Source: Acidobacteriota bacterium (GTDB taxonomy: Bacteria > Acidobacteriota > Terriglobia > Bryobacterales > Bryobacteraceae). From it: DNA of 64,000 nucleotides. The notes under the pieces are model-generated. The model was not told the DNA's origin and ran no database searches. It worked only from the letters and a program-made list of their open reading frames with translations. Where the stretch lies: assembly GCA_947470805.1 (NCBI GenBank), contig CANIVU010000014.1, positions 1-64,000 of the forward strand, in the 5' to 3' direction. Position 1 is the stretch's first letter. Every line of letters begins with the position of its first letter. The position numbers and the translations under genes were made by a program. Shown in pieces: positions 21,140 through 30,552 of this stretch.

Positions 21140-22242
21140 GCAAACTGTTGGAAGAACTGCCAGGACCGCGCCGCGCACAGATCCCAGCGGTACTCCTGCG
21201 CCTTCACGCGTCCCGCCGCCGCCACCTCCGCCGCCACTCCCGGCGACAGCAGCAACTTGTCCAACCCATCCCGTATCCCCGCCGGGCTCCGCGGATCCAC
21301 ATGCACCGCCCCCGCCCCGGAAATCTCCGGCATGCACGAGTTGTTCGACGTCAACACCGGCACGCCCGCCGCCATCGCCTGAGCCACAGGGAACCCAAAC
21401 CCTTCATACAACGAGGGATACGCAAACACCGCCGCCGCCTTCGTCAGCCCCGGCAGGTCCGCCTCCGGCACGTAGCCCAGGTACCGCACCCCGGGCAATC
21501 CCGACAGAACCCGCTTCGATGTCGTGCTCGCCGCCCACCCCATCGGCCCCGCAAACACCAACTCCACTTCCTCCCGGACCGATTCCGGCAGCAACAGATA
21601 TGCGTCCAACAACGCGTCCAAATTCTTCCGCGGCTCCACTGTACCTACGTGCAAAATGAATGGCTTAGACAGCTTTAGCTGAGTCCGGACTCGAAGCGCA
21701 TCCGCCTCCGTCACCTGGAAATACGCATCCGGCACGCCCGAATGAATCGCCACAATCTTCTCCGGCTTCAACCCCAATACCCGGATCGCGTCCTGCCGCG
21801 TATTCTCGCTCACCGCAATCAGCCCATCGGCCTTCGTTAAAATCCGTTCCGCAAACCGTTTGTCCGCCAAAATGTTGGCCGGCGTATGGAACTCCGGCGT
21901 CAGCCAGCAGGTCATGTCATGCACCGTCGCCGTCAGCGCTATCCCCTTCACGCCCCCATGTACCTGATTGGTCACATGGAACACCTGCGCGTCCCCGGCC
22001 GCGAAGCGCCGCGTCAGCGAGAACCGGTTCGACGCCAACAGCCACGCAATGCGCGGCGCGGTGTTCAGCAAGCTCATCACCGACGACTCGTGCGTCAACG
22101 CCCCAACGTTGCCGATAAACGGATACGCGGCCACCGAATGCTCATCCGATCCCCGCTGCAACGCGTGGATCCAATGATAGAGATAATTTTTCACCCCCGC
22201 GCTGCGGAGCAACAATGGGGATGCGTCAACGGAGATGCGCAT
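21136..22242 (-). CDS. Glycosyltransferase family 4 (GT-B fold)
   Basis: A 368-aa glycosyltransferase. The GT4 features are clear: HSGVPDAYF in the linker, LHVGTVEPRKNLDALLDAY in the nucleotide-binding half, and the EX7E motif in YEGFGFPVAQAMAAGVPVLTS. These enzymes transfer mannose, glucose or similar sugars from nucleotide donors to lipid-linked or surface glycans at the inner membrane. It heads a three-gene operon with a membrane acyltransferase and a MaoC protein, which suggests synthesis of an acylated glycan or glycolipid. Confidence 0.88.
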   Translation of the reverse strand: MRISVDASPLLLRSAGVKNYLYHWIHALQRGSDEHSVAAYPFIGNVGALTHESSVMSLLNTAPRIAWLLASNRFSLTRRFAAGDAQVFHVTNQVHGGVKGIALTATVHDMTCWLTPEFHTPANILADKRFAERILTKADGLIAVSENTRQDAIRVLGLKPEKIVAIHSGVPDAYFQVTEADALRVRTQLKLSKPFILHVGTVEPRKNLDALLDAYLLLPESVREEVELVFAGPMGWAASTTSKRVLSGLPGVRYLGYVPEADLPGLTKAAAVFAYPSLYEGFGFPVAQAMAAGVPVLTSNNSCMPEISGAGAVHVDPRSPAGIRDGLDKLLLSPGVAAEVAAAGRVKAQEYRWDLCAARSWQFFQQFA

Positions 22243-22352
22243 CGTGTGGGTACCGGAGTCCTGCTATCCTACCGCATCTTGCGATTCGGTGAAGAACTAT
22301 GCCGTACGGTGGATGCTCAGAAGACGTCAACCGAACGCAGGAAGTTGCTCCC

Positions 22353-23273
22353 TTAGATCAAATTCACAGAATCCGCCGCTTCCCCAAACTTCTGGCACGT
22401 CTGCGTCGCATCAATATTCCGCAACAACCCCGTCAATACCGCCCCCGCGCCCACTTCCACCCACTGCGTCACGCCCTCCCCAATCAGCACCCGCATCGAT
22501 TCAATCCACCGCACCGGGCTCGGAACCTGCTGATACAGCCCCTCCCGCGCCTCCGCGCCTGTGGAAATCAGCCGCGCCTGCCAGTTATTTACCAGCGGAA
22601 CGGTCAAATCCGTAAAAGGCGCCGCGTCCAGGTCCACCTTCAATAACTCCTGCGCCGGCCGCATCAACGGGCAGTGGAAAGGCGCGCTCACCGGCAGCGC
22701 AATCGCCCGCTTCGCCCCGGCCGCCTTCGCCAACTCCATCGCCCGCGCCACCGCGCCCGCGTGCCCCGCAATCACAATCTGGTCCGGCGAATTCAGGTTC
22801 GCCGCCGTGACCACTTCCCCCTCGGCCGCCGCCGCCAGAATCTCGTCCAGCTTCCCCTCCGGCAGTTTCAGCAACGCCGCCATCGCCCCCACGCCCTGCG
22901 GCACCGCCTGCTGCATATACTGCCCGCGTTTCCGCACAATCCGCACCGCATCGGCAAACGGCAACGCCCCGGCCGCCACCAATGCCGAATACTCACCCAG
23001 GCTATGCCCCGCCACAAAATCCGGCCGCAGCCCCCGTTCGGTCAACACGGCAAAAGCGGCCACCGAAACCGTCAACAGCGCCGGCTGGGTATTCTCGGTC
23101 TTCTTCAGTTCCTCATCCGGCCCGCCAAAGCAGAGCTCGGAAATGGGAAACCCCAGCGCCGCATCGGCGGCATCAAACACCGCCTTCGCCGCCGCCGAAC
23201 CTTCGCAAAGGCTCTTCCCCATACCCGTAAACTGAGAACCCTGTCCCGGAAACAAAAACGCCGTTTTAGCCAT
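22353..23273 (-). CDS. fabD: Malonyl-CoA:ACP transacylase FabD
   Basis: A 306-aa transacylase that loads malonate from CoA onto acyl carrier protein in type II fatty acid synthesis. The N-terminus AFLFPGQGSQFTGMGK and the nucleophile elbow GHSLGEY (Ser91) are canonical, with the catalytic His in SAPFHCPLM near residue 200. The start MAKTAFLF at 23273 is chosen over a 14-residue extension that does not resemble FabD. No other fab genes are adjacent, which is unusual since fabD often lies with fabH, fabG and acpP. The preceding gene on this strand is of unknown function, about 40 bp upstream. Confidence 0.93.
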   Translation of the reverse strand: MAKTAFLFPGQGSQFTGMGKSLCEGSAAAKAVFDAADAALGFPISELCFGGPDEELKKTENTQPALLTVSVAAFAVLTERGLRPDFVAGHSLGEYSALVAAGALPFADAVRIVRKRGQYMQQAVPQGVGAMAALLKLPEGKLDEILAAAAEGEVVTAANLNSPDQIVIAGHAGAVARAMELAKAAGAKRAIALPVSAPFHCPLMRPAQELLKVDLDAAPFTDLTVPLVNNWQARLISTGAEAREGLYQQVPSPVRWIESMRVLIGEGVTQWVEVGAGAVLTGLLRNIDATQTCQKFGEAADSVNLI

Positions 23274-23311
23274 GAGTTCCCATTTTATCCAACCGCCGTC
23301 CGCCGCGCCGT

Positions 23312-23983
23312 TCACTCCACCGCAACGAACATCTCACACGCGTCCACAGCATCGCACCGCGCCCCTGAGATCTCGTACCGCGCCAGCAGGGCGCGAAACC
23401 GCTCGCTCACGCACCGGTACGCCGTCCGGTTGCCCCTTCCCATGAAAATATCGGCCCCATCCCACTCCGCCAGATCAACCTGCAGTTCCGCATAAACCAA
23501 TCGCCGCCCCTTCTTGTCCGGCCTCACGCGCAGCTTCCGGGCGTCCTCCTCACCGAACGTAATCTCGCGGCATCGACCCGTGACCCCCAACACAAAATAC
23601 TCGCCGGGCGGCAAAAGCGGCCCCTCAAAGCGGCACGGATACGCCTGGCACCCCTCAAACCGCTCCGACGCAATCAGCCGCCACAGCCGCTCCGAAACAA
23701 TCGGATAAAACCCATTCCAGATGACGTCCGGAAAGACACTCCCTTGAATTGCGGCAAACGCTACCGGCTCGCCCGGCTCCACCTCCCCCCGCGCCAGCGC
23801 CCATTCCGATTCGGCATTCGAAGCGCCCACTCGCCTAACCTCAACGCAGTCCGGAACTTCAGCCATTGAAAGCACAACCACCTGTCCCGCTTCAGTCACA
23901 CCAACATAATACGCCGTCGAGGCCCTGGATACGATACATGCTCTTCCTGACGTCAGCTTGGGTCCATCGAACTCCCCTGCCAT
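23312..23983 (-). CDS. Hypothetical protein, possibly immunity-like
   Basis: A 223-residue cytoplasmic-looking protein. The stretch VIWNGFYPIVSERLWRLIASERFEGCQAYPCRFEG is reminiscent of the middle part of DUF1629/Imm11-type or double-CXXCG proteins, where a SER(L/F) helix follows a beta strand, but this is a weak resemblance. The ATG at 23983 is chosen; an upstream start at 24028 would abut the divergent gene's start at 24032 with no room for a promoter. It lies upstream of fabD in the same direction. Function unknown. Confidence 0.65.
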   Translation of the reverse strand: MAGEFDGPKLTSGRACIVSRASTAYYVGVTEAGQVVVLSMAEVPDCVEVRRVGASNAESEWALARGEVEPGEPVAFAAIQGSVFPDVIWNGFYPIVSERLWRLIASERFEGCQAYPCRFEGPLLPPGEYFVLGVTGRCREITFGEEDARKLRVRPDKKGRRLVYAELQVDLAEWDGADIFMGRGNRTAYRCVSERFRALLARYEISGARCDAVDACEMFVAVE

Positions 23984-24031
23984 GGGACAATAGACAAACA
24001 CACTCAATCGCGTGAAGGAGCGAAGCATTCA

Positions 24032-25249
24032 ATGAAACTGCTGAAAAGGGCAATCCCCCTCATCCTGGCCACAGCCGCCTGGGCCCAAACCAACGTCGGC
24101 GCCCAAAAGCCCGAAGCCGCCCTGCCGTTTAATCTCACCACCACGGCCACCTTCGGCCTCCCTTGGCGCATCGCCTTCCTCCCCGATGGCCGCATGCTGA
24201 TCACCGAAAAGATCGGCCCCATCTGGCTCGTCTCCGCGCAAGGCGAAAAGATCGCCCCCCTCGGCGGCACGCCCCCCGTCTACTGGCAAGGCCAGAACGG
24301 CATGCTCGGCATCTTCGTCTCGCCCAACTTCGCCAAGGACGAAAGCGTCTACATCACCTACATCGAACCCGGTGAATACGGCGGCAGCCAGGTCCTCGCC
24401 CGCGCCAAGCTGAACACCGGCCGCGCCGCGCGCCTCATTGACCTCACCGTTCTCTGGCGCCAGATGCCCCGCGGCAAGGGCGGCCAGGCCGGCGGCCAGA
24501 TCGCCTTCTCCCCCGATGGCCAGTACATCTATATGACCATCGGCGACCGCCAGCGCATGGTCCCTGCCCAGGATCCCGACCAGCCCGTCGGCAAGATCCT
24601 CCGCCTCACCCTCGATGGCAAACCCGCCCCCGGCAACCCCAACTTCGGCAAAACCGGCGCCTCCACCATCTCGCTCATCGATCCGCCCCGCGACACCGAA
24701 GTCGCCAAGACCGCCCCGGTCGTCAGCACCTACACCTTCCCCAAGCCCAACCTCACCCCGTCGGAGACGTGGGCCAGCGGCTTCCGCGCCCCCTACGGCC
24801 TCGCCTTCTCGCCGTCGGGTGAACTCTGGGAAGTGGAACATGGCCCCCGCGGCGGCGACGAGTTGAACCTGATTGAAAAGGGCAAGAACTACGGCTGGCC
24901 CGTCGTTTCGTTCGGCAAGAACTACAACGAAGTGCCGATCCCCAGCCACGACTCCCGGCCCGAATTCACCAAGCCGGTGCTCTACTGGGTCCCCGTCATC
25001 GCCCCCGGCAATCTGATGTTCTACAAGGGAACGAAGACCTTCCCCCAGTGGGACGGCAGCGGCTTCATCAGCGGCATGGCCACGCAGTGCATCCAGCGCG
25101 TGATCTTCGACGGCAAAGGCGGCGCCAAAACCGCCGAACGCTATGAAATCGGCAAGCGCATCCGCGACATCGAACAGGCCCCGGATGGCTCGCTCTGGAT
25201 GATCGAAGACGCCAACCCCGGCGCCCTCATCCACATCACGCCCAAATAA
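24032..25249 (+). CDS. PQQ-dependent soluble sugar dehydrogenase (Asd/YliI type)
   Basis: A 405-aa periplasmic oxidoreductase with a signal peptide (MKLLKRAIPLILATAAWAQT). The six-bladed beta-propeller of the soluble glucose/sorbosone dehydrogenase family is clear from LPWRIAFLPDGRMLITEK, GGQIAFSPDGQYIYMTIGDR and the signature VEHGPRGGDELNLIEKGKNYGWP. Members oxidise aldose sugars using pyrroloquinoline quinone and pass electrons to the respiratory chain. GAAGGAG lies about 11 nt before the ATG. A perfect hairpin about 20 bp after the stop probably ends the transcript. No PQQ synthesis genes are in the window. Confidence 0.9.
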   Translation: MKLLKRAIPLILATAAWAQTNVGAQKPEAALPFNLTTTATFGLPWRIAFLPDGRMLITEKIGPIWLVSAQGEKIAPLGGTPPVYWQGQNGMLGIFVSPNFAKDESVYITYIEPGEYGGSQVLARAKLNTGRAARLIDLTVLWRQMPRGKGGQAGGQIAFSPDGQYIYMTIGDRQRMVPAQDPDQPVGKILRLTLDGKPAPGNPNFGKTGASTISLIDPPRDTEVAKTAPVVSTYTFPKPNLTPSETWASGFRAPYGLAFSPSGELWEVEHGPRGGDELNLIEKGKNYGWPVVSFGKNYNEVPIPSHDSRPEFTKPVLYWVPVIAPGNLMFYKGTKTFPQWDGSGFISGMATQCIQRVIFDGKGGAKTAERYEIGKRIRDIEQAPDGSLWMIEDANPGALIHITPK

Positions 25250-25270
25250 CTCCACACGCCCATCAGCCAA

Positions 25271-25302
25271 CCGGTCCCCAGGATGTCATTGCTGGGGACC
25301 GG
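25271..25302 (+). terminator. Perfect 11-bp stem hairpin after the sugar dehydrogenase gene
   Basis: CCGGTCCCCAG (25271-25281) and CTGGGGACCGG (25292-25302) are exact reverse complements with a 10-nt loop. It lies 21 bp after the stop codon. There is no T run, so termination may need Rho. The remaining ~230 bp up to the RND gene hold no gene-like frame, only an AT-richer stretch that presumably carries the RND promoter. Confidence 0.55.
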
Positions 25303-25532
25303 CCCAACTCCCGCTCAATCTCGAACACCTTCTGCAACCCTGCCTTCGGATCTCCTGCCAAAAGTCACCTCTGCGCGCATTGCAATCGATTTCCACACGC
25401 AAACAACGCTCGTGCCCAGTTCCGGACATCCCCCCCAAAAAGAAAACATTTCACACACACCGGAATCGGTAACCAACCCATTCCGCGATATCATCTTAAC
25501 CATTAAGCTTTAGTAGCAGGAGCCGCCTACCC

Positions 25533-28500
25533 GTGTCCCTTTCCGAAATCTGCGTTCGCCGCCCGGTCTTCGCCTTCATGCTGATCATGTTCCTGGTCAC
25601 CCTGGGCGTCTTCAGCTTCCTCGACCTCGGCGTCGACCTCTTCCCCCGCACCGACCCGGCCACTGTCTACGTCCGCGTAAAGCTCCCCGGTGCCAGCCCC
25701 GAAGAAGTCGTCTCGCAGATCGTTCTCCCCCTCGAAGAAACCGTGGCCAGCGTCAGCGGCATCGAGGAAATCCGCGCCATGGTCTCCGAAGGCGGCGCCA
25801 ACATCATCGTCACCTTCGTCCTCGAACGCGAAATCGGCGCGGCCACTGAAGACGTCCGCGAAAAGGTCTCGGCCGCCATGCGCAAGCTCCCGGTCAACGT
25901 CCTGCCCCCCACCGTCGCCAAGTCCGATCCGGACAATGACCCCATCGTCACCCTCGCCGTCCACGGCCAGCGCTCGGTCCGCGAACTCACCGAAATCGGC
26001 GACAAACAGGTCCGCCGCGCCCTCGAAACCATCGACGGCGTTGGCGCCATGGACGTCGTCGGCGGCCAACTCCGCCAGATCAATGTCTTCATGGACATCG
26101 ACAAGCTGAACGCCTACAACCTCAGCGCCCAGGAAGTCGAACGCGCCCTCCGCACGGAAAACGTTGAAACTCCCGGCGGCCGCATCGTCCGTGGCTCCGC
26201 CGAAATGGGCGTCCGCACCATGGGCCGCCTCGATCACGTCGACGAGTTCGGCGCCATCATCATCAAAAACGTGGCCGGCGCCCCCATCCGCGTCCGCGAC
26301 GTCGGCTACGCCGAAGACTCCATCGCCGAACGCCGCAGCTTCGCCATGTACCAGGGCCAGCCCGCCGTCACCCTGGAAATTCGCCGCCAGATCGGCACCA
26401 ACACCGTCAAAGTCGTCGACGGCATCCTCGCGCGCGTCGCCGACCTCCAGAAAACCCTTCCCCCCGGCGTCAAAATCTCCCTCGTCAAGGAACAGGCCAC
26501 CTACATCCGCAAGTCCGTCGAAGCCCTCGAAGAACATCTCATCCTCGGCAGCTTCCTCGCCGGCCTCATCGTCTTCCTCTTCATTCGCGACTGGCGCACC
26601 GTGCTCATCTCCTTCGTCGCCATCCCGACGTCGATCCTGGCCACCTTCACCGTCCTCCGCCTGCTCGATTACACCCTCAACTCGATGACCCTGCTAGGAC
26701 TAACCCTGGCCGTAGGCATCGTCATCGATGACGCCATCATCGTCATCGAAAACATATACAGGCACTTGGACGAATACGACGTAACCCCGATCGTCGCCGC
26801 CATCCAGGCCACCAAGGAAATCTCCCTCGCCGTCATCGCGACCACCCTCTCCCTGGTCATCATCTTCGTCCCCATCGCCTTCATCAGCGGCTTCGCCCGC
26901 AAGTACCTCAACCAGTTCGGCTGGACGATGTCGATCTCGATTCTCATCTCCATGCTCGTCGCCTTCACGCTCACCCCCGCGCTCAGCTCCCGCCTCCTCA
27001 AGCGCACCCCGAAGGACCCCACGAAGCCCAAATCCGCCGAACACGAGCATCACTACTCCATCTTCGACAAGCCCTACGCCGCCACCCTCAAATGGTCCCT
27101 CAACCACCAATGGGTCCTGCTTCTCATCTGCGGCCTCGTCTTCTACTCCACGTTCCCCATCTATAAAACCATCGGCCGCGACTGGATGCCCCAGGAAGAC
27201 CAAAGCGAGCTCGGCGTCTTCGTCGAAATGCCCGAAGGCTCCTCGCTCACCGCCACCGAAAAGGTCGCCAAGGCCCTGTCGGAGAAGTACATGAAGATCC
27301 CCGGCGTCATCGCCGTCGTTCCCGCGTCCTCCACCATGGGCGTCGAACGCGTGACAATGGCCTTCATCACCGTCCTCCTCGACCCGCCCGAGAAGCGCGC
27401 GCCCATCCTCGAAATGGGCAACAAGATCCGCGCCGCATCCATGGAATACGCCTTCGCCCGCCCCCGTATCAACTTCCCCAACGTCCTCGGCGGCCGTGAT
27501 ACCTTCGCCCCCATCCGCGCCATGCTCCTCGGGCCCGATATCCGCACGCTCGTCCAGTACGGCAAAGAGTTCAACCGCGAGATGCTCAAAGAGCCCTCCA
27601 TGACCGACGTGAAGGTCAACCTGAACCTCAACAACCCCGAACTACAAGTGAACATCGACCGCCAGCTCGCCAGCGACTTGGGCGTCCGCGTGGCCGACAT
27701 CGCCGGCGCCGTCCGCCTCTTGATGTCCGGTGAGGACCAGATCTCGACCTTCAAAGAGGGGTCCGAACAGTACCCCGTCATGATGCGCCTGCTCACCGCC
27801 CAGCGCGACAACCCCGAGGTGCTGGGGCGCCTGCTCGTGCCCTCCGCCACTCGCGGCCTCATTCGCCTGGACTCCATCGCCAAGCTCGAACACGGCCTTG
27901 GACCGAGCCGTATCGACCGTTTTGCCCGCCAGTTCGGCGTCGGCATCTACGGCAACGTGGCCAACACGTCGTCGCTGAACGAAGCCGCCGCCGCCGCCCA
28001 GCGCGTCTTCAAGTCCATCGAACTCCCCCCCGGCTACACGGTCAAATTCTCCGGCCAGGTCAAGGTGCTCGAAGAGACGACCGCCAACATGCTCATGGCC
28101 ATCGGCCTCGCCAGCATCTTCATGTACATGGTGCTGGCGGCCCAGTTTGAGAGTCTGGTCCACCCGTTCATCATCCTGACGACGCTGCCCCTCTCCATCC
28201 CCTTCGCCCTCCTCTCGCTGATGGCGACGGGCCGTTCCTTGAACCTCTTCAGCGCCCTCGGCGTGCTCCTACTCCTAGGCATCGTAAAGAAGAACGGCAT
28301 TCTGCAGATCGACTACATGAACCACCTCCGCGACACCGGCATGCCCTTGCGCGAGGCGATCATTGAGGCCAACCGTGTCCGTCTCCGGCCGATTCTGATG
28401 ACGACATTCTCGATCATCGCCGGCCTCCTGCCGACGGCCTTCGGCACCGGCGCCGGCGCCAGCCAGCGCTCTGCCATCGCGGTGACCATCATCGGCGGCC

Positions 28501-28637
28501 AGACCCTCTGCCTGCTCCTGACGCTGCTGCTGGTGCCGATCGGCTACGACATCGCCGAGAAGCTCCGCCACGCCATGGCCGCCCGCAGCGCCGCCCCTGT
28601 CGACCGCCCCGCCGCCAGCCCCGCCCACGGCGACTAA
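25533..28637 (+). CDS. RND family efflux pump inner-membrane subunit
   Basis: A 1034-aa proton-driven resistance-nodulation-division transporter, full length for the AcrB/MexB-type HAE-1 group. The N-terminus SEICVRRPVFAFMLIMFLVTLG, the LPGASPEEVVSQIVLPLEE segment and the helix-4 charged motif in LTLAVGIVIDDAIIVIENIYRHL are all present, as is the C-terminal LLGIVKKNGIL repeat. The start is GTG with AGGAG about 10 nt upstream. The periplasmic adaptor and TolC-like channel genes that normally accompany it are missing on both sides, so it must use partners encoded elsewhere. Substrates are unknown. Confidence 0.92.
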   Translation: MSLSEICVRRPVFAFMLIMFLVTLGVFSFLDLGVDLFPRTDPATVYVRVKLPGASPEEVVSQIVLPLEETVASVSGIEEIRAMVSEGGANIIVTFVLEREIGAATEDVREKVSAAMRKLPVNVLPPTVAKSDPDNDPIVTLAVHGQRSVRELTEIGDKQVRRALETIDGVGAMDVVGGQLRQINVFMDIDKLNAYNLSAQEVERALRTENVETPGGRIVRGSAEMGVRTMGRLDHVDEFGAIIIKNVAGAPIRVRDVGYAEDSIAERRSFAMYQGQPAVTLEIRRQIGTNTVKVVDGILARVADLQKTLPPGVKISLVKEQATYIRKSVEALEEHLILGSFLAGLIVFLFIRDWRTVLISFVAIPTSILATFTVLRLLDYTLNSMTLLGLTLAVGIVIDDAIIVIENIYRHLDEYDVTPIVAAIQATKEISLAVIATTLSLVIIFVPIAFISGFARKYLNQFGWTMSISILISMLVAFTLTPALSSRLLKRTPKDPTKPKSAEHEHHYSIFDKPYAATLKWSLNHQWVLLLICGLVFYSTFPIYKTIGRDWMPQEDQSELGVFVEMPEGSSLTATEKVAKALSEKYMKIPGVIAVVPASSTMGVERVTMAFITVLLDPPEKRAPILEMGNKIRAASMEYAFARPRINFPNVLGGRDTFAPIRAMLLGPDIRTLVQYGKEFNREMLKEPSMTDVKVNLNLNNPELQVNIDRQLASDLGVRVADIAGAVRLLMSGEDQISTFKEGSEQYPVMMRLLTAQRDNPEVLGRLLVPSATRGLIRLDSIAKLEHGLGPSRIDRFARQFGVGIYGNVANTSSLNEAAAAAQRVFKSIELPPGYTVKFSGQVKVLEETTANMLMAIGLASIFMYMVLAAQFESLVHPFIILTTLPLSIPFALLSLMATGRSLNLFSALGVLLLLGIVKKNGILQIDYMNHLRDTGMPLREAIIEANRVRLRPILMTTFSIIAGLLPTAFGTGAGASQRSAIAVTIIGGQTLCLLLTLLLVPIGYDIAEKLRHAMAARSAAPVDRPAASPAHGD

Positions 28638-28731
28638 GCCGCCTGGCTGGGAAGTGGGGAGGAGGGTGGCGAGACGGAAGAGGATACCGTTGGCGTTGAG
28701 TTGCAAACCCCTACCCACTAACCGCCAAAAA

Positions 28732-28939
28732 CCGCGATAGGTGCCTGGCTCCGGGCCGCTACCCCCCGCACAACCACGACACCACCCGACCGGTGCCTGG
28801 CACCGAGGAATTGATAATCAAACTCCACCGCAATCCCGCGATAGGTGCCTGGCACCGGACCGCCAGCCCCCGCACAACCACGACACCACCCGACCGGTGC
28901 CTGGCACCGAGGAATTGGTAAGCAAACCCACCCACCACC
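28732..28939. repeat. Two 104-bp tandem repeats each carrying two GGTGCCTGGCACC palindromes
   Basis: Copies at 28732-28835 and 28836-28939 are nearly identical. Each has two palindromes: 28740-28752 (imperfect in copy 1), 28792-28804, 28844-28856 and 28896-28908. The second palindrome of each copy is followed by GAGGAATTG. The arrangement fills the gap between the convergent RND and hypothetical genes; the ~90 bp before it shows nothing else. Same family as the elements at 11.0, 34.8 and 51.8 kb. Confidence 0.85.
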
Positions 28940-28949
28940 CCTCAAAAAC

Positions 28950-29714
28950 CTAAAACTTCTTCAACCCCTCCAACAAAGACCGCGTATCCCCATGCCCGGC
29001 ATGCTTCACCGAATTCACCGGCCGCCACTCATCATTCATCGCCCCGATATACCGGGCATTCTTCTGCTCGGTCCCCATCAAAATCACCGTGAAATGACGC
29101 GCCGGATACGCCAACGCCCGATACTGCAAATCCTTCCCATCACTCCATCGGTCGTTCGAAGGAGCCCCTAACTTCCGCACCACCGCGTGGTAATCGTCAT
29201 CCGCCGAAAACCCCAGATCCTCCTGCAATACCGCCTGATAAGTAATCCGGTCCCCGCGGTTATACGAGATCACCCCGTACACCACCACCAGCACCGCCAC
29301 AATCCCAGCCAGAATGTACAGGCCCATCCGCGACTCGCCCGCATCGCCAATCCGCGTCCCGCCCACCATCGCTGGCGTCGGAATATCAGCATCCTCAATC
29401 GGCGCCGCCGAAACGGGCCCTTTCGGCATCGAAATCACCCGCCGCTCATGAGGCCGCAAAATTCCCGCCGCGTACTCCAACTCGCGGTCCAACCCCACAA
29501 TCATCACCGGCTCATCCACAGCCGAAACCTTACCTAGGAACCGCCGCGGCACCCAGATCTCATTCTGGTCTTTCGTATTGTGGACCAGAATCTCCGACCA
29601 GGTGGCCTCTTGCAACAGCCACTCGTTGTGCTCAATCCCGAGAATAGGTGGGTAAAAGGAGAACGCCCGCCCGCCCAGGCCATCCAGTTCCGGAATAGGG
29701 TTCGCTGCGGACAT
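28950..29714 (-). CDS. Conserved-looking single-pass membrane protein, unknown function
   Basis: A 254-residue protein. Residues 1-105 form a compact domain (LGIEHNEWLLQEATWSEILVHN, then VMIVGLDRELEYAAGILRP). One membrane helix follows at about 131-149 (YILAGIVAVLVVVYGVISY) and a C-terminal soluble domain contains FTVILMGTEQKNARYIGAMNDEWRPVNSV. The overall look is of a real, conserved protein, but no family name can be assigned. It lies 8 bp downstream of the EamA/SMR pair and is probably in the same transcript. Confidence 0.7.
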   Translation of the reverse strand: MSAANPIPELDGLGGRAFSFYPPILGIEHNEWLLQEATWSEILVHNTKDQNEIWVPRRFLGKVSAVDEPVMIVGLDRELEYAAGILRPHERRVISMPKGPVSAAPIEDADIPTPAMVGGTRIGDAGESRMGLYILAGIVAVLVVVYGVISYNRGDRITYQAVLQEDLGFSADDDYHAVVRKLGAPSNDRWSDGKDLQYRALAYPARHFTVILMGTEQKNARYIGAMNDEWRPVNSVKHAGHGDTRSLLEGLKKF

Positions 29715-29722
29715 GCCTTATC

Positions 29723-30076
29723 TTACCGATTCCCAAGGTTCAGAATCACGACGCCAAACAGGATCATCCCCACGCCGATAAACTTGTTCTTCGTCAACGG
29801 CTCCTTAAAAATCAGCCGCGACCAAATCAGCGTCCACAGGTATCCCAACGACACCATCGGGTAGAGAATCGTCAGTTCCCCGCTCTTCACCGCCACCGTG
29901 TACATGGCAAAGGAGGTCAGGTAGATCACAATGCCCACCGGCAGTCGCCAGTTGCTGATCAAGCCCTTAATGGTACGCTCCAACCGGTCCGCCCCTGCCT
30001 TCAGGAACACCGTGCCAAACGAGCCGATAAACGAGGCAAACAGCACCAGCAGAATCGAGGAAAGCGGAGTCTTCAC
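29723..30076 (-). CDS. Four-helix EamA/SMR-like transporter subunit
   Basis: A 117-aa protein with four membrane helices, the size of one half of a drug/metabolite transporter. The third and fourth helices (SGELTILYPMVSLGYLWTLIWSRLIFKEPLT and FIGVGMILFGVVILNLG) carry the typical conserved Tyr-Pro and Glu-Pro positions. Its start overlaps the stop of the preceding paralogous gene by 4 bp, so the two probably form a heterodimer like EbrAB or the ArnE/ArnF lipid-sugar flippase subunits. Substrate unknown. Confidence 0.82.
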   Translation of the reverse strand: MKTPLSSILLVLFASFIGSFGTVFLKAGADRLERTIKGLISNWRLPVGIVIYLTSFAMYTVAVKSGELTILYPMVSLGYLWTLIWSRLIFKEPLTKNKFIGVGMILFGVVILNLGNR

Positions 30077-30522
30077 GAGTCCTTGTCCTTCCGTCCCAAC
30101 ACGGCCACGCCAAGCACAATGAAGACCAGCCCCAGGAACTTAAACAGGTTGATCGACTCGCCCAGGAACCCGACCGACAAGATCGACACCCAGACATAGG
30201 TCAACGCAATGATCGGATACAACACCGATAACTCGCCATACCGCAGCGCCAATACCAATAGAATCGTGCTGATCCCATAACAAGCCAGCCCGCCGAACAG
30301 CGGCAGATTGGTCAGGATCTTCCAGGCAATCAGCGGTGCCTGGCTCAACGCGCTGCCCCCTGTCGGGTCCAACAGCGGCGGCATCATGTTCGTGCCCTGC
30401 TTGATCAACATCTGGGCGGCCGCACCTAAGACCGTGCAACCCACCACCATGATATTGCCCTTAAACCGATTTCGTTTGGAAGGGGAGGCCGGCGCGGCGG
30501 CGGTTGTCGGAACGTTACTCAC
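30073..30522 (-). CDS. Four-helix EamA/SMR-like transporter subunit
   Basis: A 149-aa paralogue of the following gene, with a ~20-residue polar N-terminal extension and four helices. The sequence RYGELSVLYPIIALTYVWVSILSVGFLGE mirrors the partner's third helix and loop. Overlap by 4 bp with the partner supports equal synthesis and heterodimer formation. The pair could export a small amphipathic compound or flip a lipid-linked sugar; context does not decide which. Confidence 0.82.
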   Translation of the reverse strand: MSNVPTTAAAPASPSKRNRFKGNIMVVGCTVLGAAAQMLIKQGTNMMPPLLDPTGGSALSQAPLIAWKILTNLPLFGGLACYGISTILLVLALRYGELSVLYPIIALTYVWVSILSVGFLGESINLFKFLGLVFIVLGVAVLGRKDKDS

Positions 30523-30552
30523 AAAGAAACATCATATCAGCGCCCGGCACGC

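Noticed and set aside
25283-25513. A 76-codon forward frame between the sugar dehydrogenase and RND genes
   Set aside because: Overlaps a perfect hairpin, has no ribosome-binding site and a low-complexity product.
28732-28939. CRISPR-like repeat array
   Set aside because: Only two 104-bp tandem copies with internal palindromes and no unique spacers; it fits a REP-like tandem duplication.
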